From Didymodactylos carnosus (taxonomy: Eukaryota > Rotifera > Eurotatoria > Philodinida > Philodinidae), in assembly GCA_905250885.1 (NCBI GenBank), contig CAJNOQ010000362.1, forward strand, positions 1 to 53,548: DNA of 53,548 bases, read 5' to 3'. Each line of letters begins with the position of its first letter. The stretch's first letter is position 1. This document shows, in pieces, positions 37,901-48,752 of this stretch. The position numbers were made by a program, and so were the translations under genes. The notes under the pieces are model-generated. The model was not told the origin of the DNA. It worked only from the letters and a program-made list of their open reading frames with translations, and did not search any database.

Positions 37901-38650
37901 ACATGTGCGCTGCCTAGCTTGGGATGGTTGCATGCCTGATCTGGACTAAAGGCAAATTGAATGAAATTGAAGCTTTTAAAGGAACGAAACAGTGAGAAAA
38001 TAGATTAACTAAAGTACAATGTGAGCGAATGTGTCTTCTACCGGATCGCTACCAAACGTGTTTGGACGAAGATTGTAAATACGATAGTTTATATTTTTCT
38101 CATCAGAGACATCGACGAGCGCTCTACTGACAAACTATTAGGACAAAGTACCATAAACCTTATAAAAATACATCCAAATTAGAGCTGCAACTGCCTGTCT
38201 ACTTTTTTTTGCACAGTGAGAAAAACCATTTTTTGCATGAAAACAAAGTAAATCAATCTGCTATACAGAGGCCACGTTAGTAAATAATTAGAGAGTAAAT
38301 CAGATATTCAACTACGCCATAGTTCCATAAGACATGTCCCATTGAGTGCAATAATACCAACAAGATTTGATGAACCTGTCAAATACAAAAGCCTCCATAA
38401 AGCGCATTGAACAACAAATACTCTATCCGTTGTATCCTGGATCATATTTGCTATTCTTAACTTTGGTATTGTATCCGGTATACTAAATCCGGTAAAAAGC
38501 GTGACGGTAAAAAGAATTGATAAATGCTCAAGTATAGACTTTTTTTGTACGATAAAATTAAATCTTTCTTCGTGCTGATAAAGATTATTTTATCTTAAAA
38601 GTCATTTATTCTGACCCAACCGTTAAAATTCAATTGTATAATATTGCTAA
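37901..38650. other. Intergenic DNA, nothing recognised
   Basis: No coding or RNA gene seen between the metalloprotease remnant and the next foldback element. Confidence 0.4.
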
Positions 38651-39131
38651 ACAATAATATAAATAAACAATATTATCTGATTAATTGTTTAGATTTTGTT
38701 TAGATTTTAATTGTTTAGATTATCTGATTAATGGTTTAGATGCAATTAATAAATATCATGATATAACAAATGAATTTATAAGTCCAGGTACATGTGATCA
38801 AACATAATATTTTGAAAAAATAACTGGAAATTATAATTATTAAAATATTAACTATCTTCATCATAATTACTTATTTGTGAATGATATTATCCAAAAATTA
38901 TGTGTTCACATTTTCCGATAAATTTAAATTATATGTTAGAACGAAAATAAAATCGTTGATATTATACAGTAATAATTATAATTTTCAGTTATTTTTTCAA
39001 AATATTATGTTTGATCACATGTACCTAGACTTATAAATTCATTTGTTATATCATGGTATTTATTAATTGCATCAATACTATTTCTTATTATTTCTGAATG
39101 ATCAGATAATATTGTTTGTTTATATTATTGT
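38651..39131. mobile_element. Foldback element, about 480 bp
   Basis: CAATAATATAAATAAACAAT near the left end is inverted at the right end. Long matching blocks follow: ATGATATAACAAATGAATTT, CCAGGTACATGTGATCAAAC and AATATTTTGAAAAAATAACT. The loop (about 38860-38960) is AT-rich and non-coding. The left arm has an internal partial duplication of TTGTTTAGATT. Confidence 0.8.
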
Positions 39132-40973
39132 GTATATTCTATCATCATTAAACGACTTTTCCTTTCATTGGCAAAACCATCTTTCGAACCGATTAAGTAA
39201 ATATAAATAGATGTTATCATCAATTGCTTTGGATCACCAGGCATCAACCGTGATTATCTTATAGTCTCGAAATTTTATACTACCTTCTCATAGCAGTTTA
39301 TCTGGAAATTCGTTTGATCAGTCACGCTCCCGTAAATATTCTACTTTAAGATATGGAATAATTATTCATTCTTCGACGAGATATCGAATCGTAGCATTTT
39401 TACAAAGCTCATTAATTGGTTTAGGGCATGTGATAGAGTCAGTCATGATGTGTACAATTGACGTCGAGGCCATTTGTTATAGCGTATTTTATAAAACACA
39501 TGGATGCATAGATCGCAAGGGGGAAAAGGCGAATCCGGGATTCCGCGTGGATCTACAAAGATCCACATTGGTCCGCATGGATTCCTAAATATCCGAAAGT
39601 TGTCCTAAGAGTACAAAAGCCTTCTATAAACCTGTTATACGTTTTAAATAGATAAGCAGGGCGAAACGAATATTTTGCTCCGCGAACCCATTGCGATGTG
39701 TTTTTCGACCTTTTCTCAGAATGAAACAAGTTTGAAGGGAAGTCTTATATACCATTCGATGCAGCTTTAAACGGCGACCAAAACTATCTATTGCTCAATT
39801 GTTATCTACACTGCGAACACCCACGTTTTTACAATATTACTGTTAAAAATGATCTTTTGTTGACAGTATTAGCACACACCGTTACGGATATTACTACTGG
39901 AGAGTGATGTTTTCGGCACTGACGGATAGGCTCAATCCATATAAAATCTACCATCATTTACATCAACCTTTGACGTCAGTAACGAGACCAACCTCACATT
40001 ATAGAGCTCAGCAAGCCGAACCGAATGGAAAGCCGCAGGCCTCTAGCCTTGTTAGAAAAAAAGTTATAGCCGTTTCAGCCTTGCAGCGGAAAAATGCATT
40101 TTTCGGCGGATTTGGCCTAGCTTGAAGAATATCTGCTGACCAAATTCTCTATTGTAGAACCTTGAAGTTGGTATCAAATGAAAGAGCGCGTCGAGTTCTA
40201 TATATTTCGAAGAAGAAAAGTTATGCTACATCTCGGGGTCTTGAGATAGAGATTTCTGAAAAAAACCGTTTTCGAGAAAACCTAATGACCTTAAAATTTC
40301 TTTCAGAAGCTTTTCAACCATATCATTGCATAGCCCCTTCAATTCTCCACAAAATGAGATGTTGGCCAAGTTTCTACGATCTCGCACGACCGAGTTTCAG
40401 ACTTTTTAACATTACGAATATAAATTCAATCGCGTTATTGCGGTTTCTGTGTCGTATTTTCTATGGTGCTTTTTGACTTTTTTCTTCAATATCAAATAGA
40501 TCGTATCACGACGGAGTGAGAAACGTTACGCTTGACTTTGGGTACAAAAAAGAAATTTACTATTTTGCGAGTAGTTCGATAATCGCGAGTTTAAGAACCT
40601 CAGTTGCTCTTTCCACTCTCCGATTAAACGATAGACTTTTAAAAGAATTACTATAGAAAACTACTCTGTAAAAATGTCCCTTCTCATTTGCAAATAGGGG
40701 TTATGAGCTGATGAGTACATCATAGGAAAATCTCAAAAAGTAATTATACAATGTTTTTCTTACCGATACACTGCATAATTCATATAGGTGTAGAATTCAT
40801 CACATTATTTGATAGTAAACTAGATTGATTGTACATTCTATTCAAGTGTGGTGTTTAACGCTTGAATAGGCTTCATCTACACTTGAAATAGTGTTAGCTT
40901 TTCTAGTCAGAACAAATCGTATCACCATTGCGTGCGTTTTTAACTATTCTTATTTTTTTCTCTCACTTAATTT
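39132..40973. other. Slightly GC-richer unidentified sequence
   Basis: Frames at 39904-40125 and 40162-40476 are open but have no recognisable domain, and I doubt they are genes. A small hairpin TGGATCT/AGATCCA lies at about 39549-39567 within GGATY-rich words resembling those at 43.0-43.7 kb. The segment may be an unrecognised mobile element. Confidence 0.35.
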
Positions 40974-41149
40974 AGAGAACCACTTGTGCCAAGACAAAGT
41001 ATGAGCAGTGATGGTGGCGACGCTAGGCAGAGGCAAATTGCAAATTGGGTTTTTAAAGAATATCGAGGAGGGAGCAGGATTCCTTCAAACAAATTACTGA
41101 TCAGATACGCAAAAGCGATGGCGAACATATTGGACTGGACGATGATGAC
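40974..41149 (+). pseudogene. Frameshifted putative upstream exon of the TerB-like gene
   Basis: After a good acceptor (CACTTAATTTAG, ending 40973) the sequence reads sensibly as PRQSMSSDGGDARQRQIANW up to about 41060. It then reads sensibly in another frame as EQDSFKQITDQIRKSDGEH and on to GLDDDDVYVHVPID. One inserted or lost base around 41058-41080 would explain the change. A stop follows, then 28 nt later the Met that starts the TerB-like part in that same second frame. A 51-nt GT-AG intron (41150-41200) would join them. It is either a broken first exon or a sequencing error. Confidence 0.4.
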
Positions 41150-41200
41150 GTGTACGTACATGTGCCTATCGACTGAACGTTCCACATTGAGTAATTGAAG

Positions 41201-44200
41201 ATGTGTAATACTATCCTGCGTTATACACGAATGACACTCGCGGCAGCTGATGGCGAATACAATGAGAAAGAAAAAGAATGGATATTAGGTTACAGAGCAG
41301 CACTAGGTAATAATATTAACGATTTTAATCAGAATTAGAAAGTCTAAAAGAATTCGAATTTGTAAGTTTGTTCAATCAGTTTGAGTATGGCACAGGAAAA
41401 CTCAATCATTAGGCCTTTTCTAAAAAGTCCATTAAGAGTTATTTTGTACTTTATCTTTCTAAGTAACAGTCTTCTAAACGAAGTTCTACAGAGATCGTCC
41501 AACATACAATGATGTTCTGACTATCTTGCACCAGCATGCAAAAGTTCAGTCAAGGGAATAAAAAACATTGACATAAAGCCTCAGTACATTGTTCTCATAC
41601 AGAAAGTGTAGCGAAGGAGTATAGGGAAAGATTTTTACAGCGCGAAAAAACATAACTTCGTTTTTTAAGTTATGCTTTTGAAAAAACATGGTTTGAACTC
41701 AACTGAGATACAATCCATATTTTAATCAAGTATCTCAGTTGAGAAACCATTATATCTGCGAAAATATTCATTTCTCAACTGAGATATATTTGATAAAATA
41801 TGGACTTCGCGAATTTTTCAACTGAGATACACTTTTAATACATGCGCTGAAACGTGGAATTATGCAGTGTACAAAGGTCTATTATTCAATAGTTCTACAA
41901 AATCCACAATAATTACAGCGATTTTCACGCCATTTTGCGGACTTAGCAGCGATACATCATATACCTAGTTTCATTTCATTCACTATTGAATAACAGACCT
42001 TTGTACACTGCACAATTGTACGTTTCAGCACACGTGTCAAAAGTGTATCTCAGGTGAAAAATTCGCGAAGTCCATATTTTATCAAATATATCTCAGTTGA
42101 GAAATGAATATTTTCGTAGATATAATGGTTTCTCAACTGAGATACTTGATTAAAATATGGATTGTATGTCAGTTGAGAATATAATTTGTATCTCAGCTGA
42201 GACGTTACGAAAAACATATATAAATGTGAAACTCGATTTAAATAATTATATTTAGTCAATTTTACAACCGCTTTGTAGTTACTAGAGATTGGCAGAATTC
42301 ATTTCTAAAAGAATCAAAAGAAGATACCGCGAGCGATTTCGACCTTTCTCAAGGGTCTCGTCAGGTGATTTCCTTCGAGAAAGACAGAGTTAAGGCACGA
42401 CAAGTTACACAACTCCGTCACACGGTATGAGGGTGTTACTATTACTTTTTCTTATCGAACAAAGAACGATAACTTTCACACGACGAGAACGAAGCACGAT
42501 ATCACTGTACAATGCACATGTTCTGCTTCTCTACATTAAGTATTTTTTTTCATTCTATCAGAAATGATTCATCCTTTTAAACTAAAACTGTATCTAGTAA
42601 ATTCCACTCAACAATGTTGAGTGAAAGTTACTAGATCTTTGTTCGATAAGGACAAGAAATAGTAACACCCTCATACGATGTGACGGAGTTGTGTTGCTTG
42701 TCGTGCCTTAACTCTGTCTTTCTCGAAGGAAATCATCTAATGAGATCCTTGAGAAAGGTCGAAACCGCTCGTGGTATCTTCTTTTGATTCTTTCAGAAAT
42801 GAATGAGTCTCTAGTAACTACAAAGCGGTTGTAAAATTAACTAAATATAATTTGAATAAACAGTTTTTATCAAACCCAAAAAATCAGCATGAAACCAGAC
42901 CAGAGCGCAATGATTATTCAACAATCCATCTCAAAATATGACCTGTTTCAACAAACATAACACATAGAGCCAGTGTCTTTGTCAAACAAATTGTCAGACG
43001 AAGAAATATCCAGGTCGAATTCGTCCGATCGGATCCTGTCGGATCTTCTTAATTCCGGTGATTTCCGAAGATCTAGCGTCCAATCGGATCCGGAGTTCGG
43101 AATCTACTCAATTCCTTCGCGTTCCGATATTTGGTTCCTGGAGGATTTGGAGATCGGATCCGATATCCAGAACCAGTCGGATCCGTTAATTTCCGGTGAC
43201 CGGAAGTTGACAGATCCTGTGATGTACACCTTATTCTTTTTTTTCTTTCTTGTGCGCTTAATATATTCACCGTTTTATTTCACGACAGGAGCACTTTAAA
43301 TACGACACTACAGATAATTAAAAATGAGAAATTGTTCTTCTCAAATTCCTAGTGGTAAGAGTCATCGCTCACACTGTTCAACAGGCGTGTTGTACACGTT
43401 CTGGCTAGTGGGCCCTTCCACTCTCTCGAATGAACAGAGAGAAGAACCACTAGAAAATGAAAGAAAAACTTTAAGGCTATTTTTAGCCTTAAAAGACCTG
43501 AAAACTGATCACATTCTGCCAAATCGAGCGAAATTCAATGCCTGAAACTCAAAGGATCCAGTCGGATCTTTTCCAACATCTTCCGACACGGATTTCGAGC
43601 AACGGATTTCTGGCATGGTTGCTGCCAGATTTTACCGACTTCCGGCATGTTCTAGTGTCGGATCCGGCAGATTCTGTCAGGATCCTTACGCCGGAGTCAA
43701 CGACCTGTGTAGTTAAGTCTAACCACACGTAGGTATGCACCAGTTTTTAACTGCTGTTGGGGCATCAGAGAAAACTGCTATACATCGGTTATCAAGATTC
43801 GCTCATGGCTGCGAAACGTCTCATTTTACAAAAAAATGTTTACTCTGTCAAATGCATTTGTTGAAAAAAATATAAAGGTATTTCTGACAAGATTTAAAAC
43901 ATTCGGCAATGCACCAGATCACGAAGTTCGAACAGTTGTTTGTTTGCGATTTAATGTATTTTAAAATGCTCTAAGTTTTGTTTATAGCTTTATATGTTTT
44001 TCTCAACAAATGCATTTGGTAAAGTAAACATGTTTCTGTAAAATGAGACGTTTCGCATGAGCGAATCTTGATAACCAATGTATAGCCATTTTCCTTGATG
44101 CCTCGACAGTAGTTAAAAACGGTTACCTGTGTGCTTGTGGTAGTGACCCATGCCCTATATCATATGGGAAGAATAAAGAGCATTCCTACGCGAATAGGTT

Positions 44201-44953
44201 TGAGTAAATTAATTTTTCTTTCATTTTGAAAAATACACAAATACTCATAGCAACTTAGAAAAATGCTTGTTCTGCTAGATTAAGATATAATATTTTTATT
44301 TGCTTTTCTTTCTTCGTTTATTAATTAATTTTCTATCGCTTAGTGTCGCTGTATATGTAAAAGTCTACCGTACGAGACTTTCAGCAAGTGTAAAGAAAAG
44401 GCATAATACTTTTTACGATGTTTGATACGTTAATAATGAAACGATGATTATTAATAGCGTTAATTTCATTTCGATAGTTAGATACGATCATATGTCAGTA
44501 ATCTCTTCTATTTTCAGGTGCACCAGCCGACTTGCTTGCCGAACTTCAGAAGTATGTACCAAATGCTGAAGATTGGCATGATTTACTAAACAATAAAGAT
44601 GTATTTGTTGGACAATCCAGACGAGCACTCATCTACGATAGTTTCCATGCGGCATCGGCCGATTGACTTCCTTCATTTATTACGCAATTTATTTCTAACC
44701 GCTTGTTTGGTCTAATATTTGTCTACAATTGTCTCATCACATTGTTGTATGTTCTCATGGAACATTACACAAAAAAGAGAGAGAGGCAATTTTGGAAATG
44801 GGTAAGCAATTGGACATTGAAGAATCGGTTATGGAACAGATTGAACAACTGTTTAATGATCAAGTCAAATTGAAAACAAGAATGTCAGCGCTATTATGGC
44901 CGGAAGGAATTGATACGGCTATTGAGAGTGTCGATCGTCAACAAGATCAGTGA
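41201..44953 (+). CDS. TerB-like protein, 148 aa or longer, with an odd second junction
   Basis: Segments 41201-41306, 44518-44663 and 44759-44953 join into one 149-codon frame. It reads MTLAAADGEYNEKEKEWILG at the start and FHAASADGTLHKKEREAILE in the middle: two acidic ADG...E blocks at equivalent places of the helical TerB fold. QLDIEESVMEQIEQLF follows, with a tail ending WPEGIDTAIE. The first junction is a normal GT-AG intron of 3.2 kb full of foldback elements. The second gap (44664-44758, 95 nt, not a multiple of three) starts TGACTT and ends TCTCAT, without GT-AG. Reading straight on gives a stop right after SAD. TerB domains are named from tellurite resistance, but their function in animals is unknown. 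Start at 41201 is one option; an upstream exon may exist. Confidence 0.6.
41695..42178. mobile_element. Foldback element with internal TATCTCAGTTGAGA repeats
   Basis: Arms 41695-41900 and 41990-42178 are reverse complements. Each arm itself carries several copies of the near-palindrome TATCTCAGTTGAGA, giving seven or eight in total. The loop is near 41940. Located in the big intron of the TerB-like gene; no coding content. Confidence 0.82.
42243..42853. mobile_element. Foldback element, about 610 bp
   Basis: TTTTACAACCGCTTTGTAGT near the left end is inverted near 42820-42838. The arms of about 200 bp share ACTAGAGA, GGTGATTTCCTTCGAGAAAG-like and AAGGCACGACAAG blocks. The right arm has a few substitutions. 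The central part (42480-42640) holds a short palindrome ACTCAACAATGTTGAGT. Adjacent to the preceding foldback unit. Confidence 0.82.
43029..43685. repeat. GGATCC-rich segment
   Basis: The hexamer GGATCC occurs seven times (43031, 43086, 43156, 43179, 43554, 43660, 43680), usually as TCGGATCC, together with many TCCGG and CGGATCT words, in a local GC-rich patch. Random AT-rich sequence of this length would be expected to contain none. The patch splits into two clusters (43029-43200 and 43550-43690) around a neutral spacer, suggesting the two ends of a mobile element with short subterminal repeats. Confidence 0.65.
43743..44120. mobile_element. Foldback element, about 380 bp
   Basis: GTTTTTAACTGCTGTTGGGG at 43743 is inverted at 44101-44120 with a few changes. 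The arms share GGTTATCAAGATTCGCTCAT, CGTCTCATTTTACA and AAATGCATTTGTTGA. Left-right divergence is a few percent. It sits in the TerB-like gene's large intron. Confidence 0.82.
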
Positions 44954-45339
44954 GAGATGGTCTTGAAAGCATGACATTTGTCTACACATACGTTATTCCA
45001 GCTTTTTTAACTCTACAATAGATAAATAGATTGACTTACATTTATAGTACTAACATAACGGTTGAACGTCTTAGATGTAGTTGTCTCGGTTAACCATGGA
45101 TAATAAATTCTTAGTATGCATCTAAAGATCTCAGTTACATAGTAAGAACCAACCGGTAAAGCGGTACAAAATAAATAAGAATAAAAAAAGTATAAAGCTG
45201 CTGTCAAAAATATAATTTATTTATTATAATTTATAATTCTAATTCAGTTTTTAATAATTTTATATCGAGAGATTATGTAATAATATTTATCTTCATTAGT
45301 TCACTATGAATTTTCTCAGTTTTTAATTCAATGTTTCTT

Positions 45340-46350
45340 TTAACCTGAACATGTCTTTTCTATTTTTTTCCAATTCATTTTTTTGGACATACAATTTTCT
45401 ATAGTCTTATTTTCCATCCAATAAATTATATCTAACAATAAATCAGCTTTAATTTCATGCAAACCATTTTCTAGATTAACTAATTCTTGCTTGTAACTGA
45501 ATCCTAAAAACTGTAAAAGATGAACACCTTTTCCAGATTTTTTCCAAAAAAAGAAAAAATATTCTTCGTTAGCTTTTATGCTTTTTGATTTAATCGATTA
45601 TTGTCCACAGCTTTTGTTTCTAAATCATGAATAAGTGATTTTCCATATCCATTGGAAAAAAACTATTTTTAGAGGAGAATGTTCTGGTAGAGCGTTGCGA
45701 TGCAAAGGAAAAGATATTTCTTCCGGTTAACACGCTTTGAAATCAAACAGCATTTGTATTTTGCTTTTAGAATCCACTTTTATGTCAATATTTTTAATTT
45801 TCTATTCTATATTCAATGTGCAATTTTCTTTAATTTTCGAGTAGACAAACTTTTTTCTCATTTGATTTTGAATATATTTAATAGAAAAGTGGGTTTTGGA
45901 AGTGGGTAAACCGATTGTTTTGGCTAGTGTCCTACTGATATTGTGTGATTTAATAATTTTTTCACGTTGTTTTGAAATATCGATGAAAAATTCATTTGTT
46001 TTTCCGTTTAGAAATAAGATTTGCATAGAATATTTCAGACAAACCGCCCAAATCATCGGAAAAAATGTTTTCGATGAAATATGATAGTCAACTATAATAG
46101 AAACATTCTTATAAAACTTCATCAGCAACGTTTACATTTCTCTTTAAAAATAAATAAGATAAAAAAGAAGAAAAGCTTTTTGATTAAAATCATCAGATCT
46201 TCCTATATCTAATGCTACTCTATGAAGAGAAACAAAATAATTAATATCAAATGTTTTATCAGTCCAATTACAGAACGAGTTTTTAATACTAAACCATCGA
46301 TTGCAGAGAAAACGCCAATTTTTGAATCGAGTTTTCAAAAACTTAGTGAT
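45340..46350 (-). pseudogene. Unidentified decayed coding sequence
   Basis: Minus-strand blocks that translate smoothly but in different frames: about 46346-46147 (RFKNWRFLCNRWFSIKNSF and on), 46128-45802 (SKTFFPMIWAVCLKYSMQIL, later TIGLPTSKTHF), and about 45590-45340 (FFWKKSGKGVHLLQFLGFSY, ending EKTCSG before TAA). Stops and frame changes separate them. They may be exons of one gene or remains of a transposon protein. I recognise no domain. A frame of the third block has no Met at its head. Confidence 0.35.
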
Positions 46351-46926
46351 CAACTTTTGAAAATAGCATTTTCCATAAAACTTTGTTGAAAAAAAGCATT
46401 TTCCAAATTTTTATAATTTATCGGAACAGTCGATAACAAATTTTTTTCAACCATACTATTTGAAAGGGCGGCGAAAACTGCATCAAGCAGTAGTATCCTA
46501 ACTAAAATATGAAGTTTTTTTGTCTGTTTAAAACGATTTATCTAAATCTCTCCCTCACAACATCACAACCACATGCATTTTTCAACTTAGCGTTTATCTC
46601 AAAGTTTTTCAACATGATAATGTTAAGGCTTTCCCCCTCAGAAATTATGATTTTCTTTCAAAAAAATTGGTTTTGAGATAAGCACATGGAAAGGTAGCCT
46701 GAAGTGTCTACTTTCAGAATCTGCATCGCTTTTGGTTACAGAATTGAGTTTTCGAATGAATCGATGCAGAATTGCCTGCTCTAAAAAATGAAGTAACATT
46801 TATTTTGGGACCACCATATGCATGGTCTATATTTAAAAAGTACTGAGAAAAATGCAACTTTGAAAATATGGAATTTTTTTAGTTTTCTTTTATTTAGTCC
46901 TAGATAGTTAAACATATTATTATGTC

Positions 46927-47097
46927 TAGGGATGTTAATTTAGTGTTACTTTGGAAAATAAATGTAAATGAATCATTTATATTTAAAAAATAAATATAAA
47001 TAAACGAAAAAAGAATTTATATTTATTTTATAAAAGTAAATGATTCATTTACATTTATCCATTATAAATGAACAATAAAACTAAATTAACACCCCTA
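46927..47097. mobile_element. hAT-type MITE, 171 bp, with 8-bp target duplication
   Basis: The termini are TAGGGATGTTAATTTAGT (46927) and its inverse ACTAAATTAACACCCCTA (ending 47097), one mismatch in 18. The 8-bp duplication ATTATGTC lies at 46919-46926 and 47098-47105. TAGGG-type ends plus an 8-bp duplication are diagnostic of hAT elements. The interior is AT-rich, itself palindromic (AATGAATCATTTA words) and non-coding. The identical duplication suggests a fairly recent insertion. Confidence 0.92.
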
Positions 47098-47105
47098 ATT
47101 ATGTC

Positions 47106-47952
47106 TAAATACACGATCTTCTAGAGTAAGCATCCCTCTTTCAAATGAACCGTGAACGAATTATAAGAGTTTGATAGTTTTTCAGAAAATCAGAAAATAC
47201 GAAAATATGTGAAAATTCACGTTTTCTGGTAACAAGAGTGACCTTCAACAGACTGCTTGGTCTCTAGTTTTTTAAAAATGCGCTTTCAGAAAGAGTTATT
47301 GCATGGTTAGTGGTTATTTTCTATACTCTTTCGAATGAGACATAAATAAAAATAAAATAAAATTTGCCTCCGGACAGTGTTTTCGTACTAGATCGGTTTT
47401 AAACATGATTTTCATTTGTATAAAGAAGCATCAGGATGTCGGCTTGCCCAAACATAACGCTGTTACGTTTTTGACACACTTTTTCTCAATTATCTCGGAA
47501 AGTTTGAGAGCTAGAAAGTTCGTTCAAACGCCATTCGACGCAGCTCATCATACCCTATGTATGCTTTAAAAACAAAGTTTTTTGGTTGAAGTCTGGAGCT
47601 TCGAGAAAGGTTTTTCATCTCGTAACGCTGTTACATAAAAAGACCCTAAATTTGGAGCTCTTGCTAAAGTTCTAATTTCCTGCGAAAGTCATTCTCCAAA
47701 TGACATGATCCTAGAGCAAATTTTGTAAAGCATCGAACGAGCTTTTCAGCGGTAAAAAAGATTTTCTTCTAACTATTTTTACTCGGGTAAAAACAGCAAA
47801 AAGCAAACGTAACACTGTTACACATTTTTTTGTCACACCATTTTAGGGCACTCAGCGTTCTTCAGACCCTTAGTAATCCACCAAGCATAACAAAGTAAAA
47901 TGCAGAAGGAATTAGCAGCTTTTCATATCATAATTGAACTTTCGACAACATT
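47106..47952. other. Intergenic DNA
   Basis: No gene seen. The word AACGCTGTTAC (or AACACTGTTAC) recurs at about 47456, 47625 and 47811 with similar flanks (TAACGCTGTTACGT), suggesting an unrecognised short repeat. Confidence 0.4.
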
Positions 47953-48265
47953 TCACATAACAAAAGAACTAGCCAGATCTGAAGGTACGTCAAGTCTTTT
48001 TGCTTGATCAACAAAACCTTCAACTAATTTCTGACTCAGTTTTGTGTGATTTAAACTGCAAACGTCCACCACCAGAAATGGAAGCTTCCTCAGCCACTTT
48101 ACATCCAGAAGGTCTGCCATTTTCATTCTGACCGCCAACTACTTTGGGTAGTGCTCTAATGACTTCAGAAGTTGCTGCTTTCTCTCCCATTTTCCTGAGA
48201 ACTGCACATAGAATATCTGGCATGGGATCGAACAATAGGCTTGGTGATATGATATGGGGTGCCAA
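47953..48265 (-). pseudogene. 3'-end relic of a second ART/NACHT/HEAT-type gene
   Basis: A minus-strand block reads LRKMGEKAATSEVIRAL, a HEAT unit like those of the large gene next door. After a frame change, the next block reads VVDVCSLNHTKLSQKLVEGF and DVPSDLASSF, matching the end of the large gene (VVDVCSLNYTRLTQKLVEAF). The segment between these two (about 80 residues in the intact gene) is missing. It is a partly deleted, frameshifted copy of the 3' end, in the same orientation and 500 bp downstream of the intact gene. This implies a former tandem duplication. Confidence 0.75.
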
Positions 48266-48752
48266 TATGGTAAGATTTGATGCGTAATGATGTGGTTTAG
48301 GTTATCGATGTGTTGTAATGTAATGCGTAGTAGGATTAATGGTATCAAAGCAAATGGCTGACAAAAATCAGGTGGAGAGACGGTGACGGATATAAATATG
48401 ATCAAATGCTAAACCAGTGAGAAAAGAGTAATAAAATATTTCCTGAAAATGACATTTTCGTATCTAGAACAGTGATCTGTCAAAACGTTATATCGGAGCG
48501 CCTAAATTTAACTATTGCAAGAAGAACAAGGAAAGAAAACTTGTCTCGAAACTGCATGGACTAACCTTAGTCCTCAAGCATTAACTAATATTTCATACCA
48601 GTTACATCTACTCCTTTTTAATCTGAGAAACGAGAGAACCTTTGTTTTCACAAGTTTATTGGGGTCAAGGGCAATCAGTGCTAAAATTACAAAGAATGAC
48701 TAAAAACAACTGTACTGTTTCTTGACAATAAGGATGTGAAGCCGCCATTAAA
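48266..48752. other. Short gap downstream of the ART/NACHT/HEAT gene
   Basis: No gene. A TTTATT at about 48654 (AATAAA on the minus strand) about 95 nt past the stop is a plausible poly(A) signal of the large gene. Confidence 0.4.

Noticed and set aside
39904..40476. Two plus-strand frames (73 and 104 codons)
   Set aside because: No domain, no splice continuity, and they sit in probable repetitive DNA.
42973..43732. Frames of 108 and 64 codons in the GGATCC-rich patch
   Set aside because: Their Ser/Asp/Arg-rich content is a direct result of the repeated TCGGATCC words, not of selection on protein.
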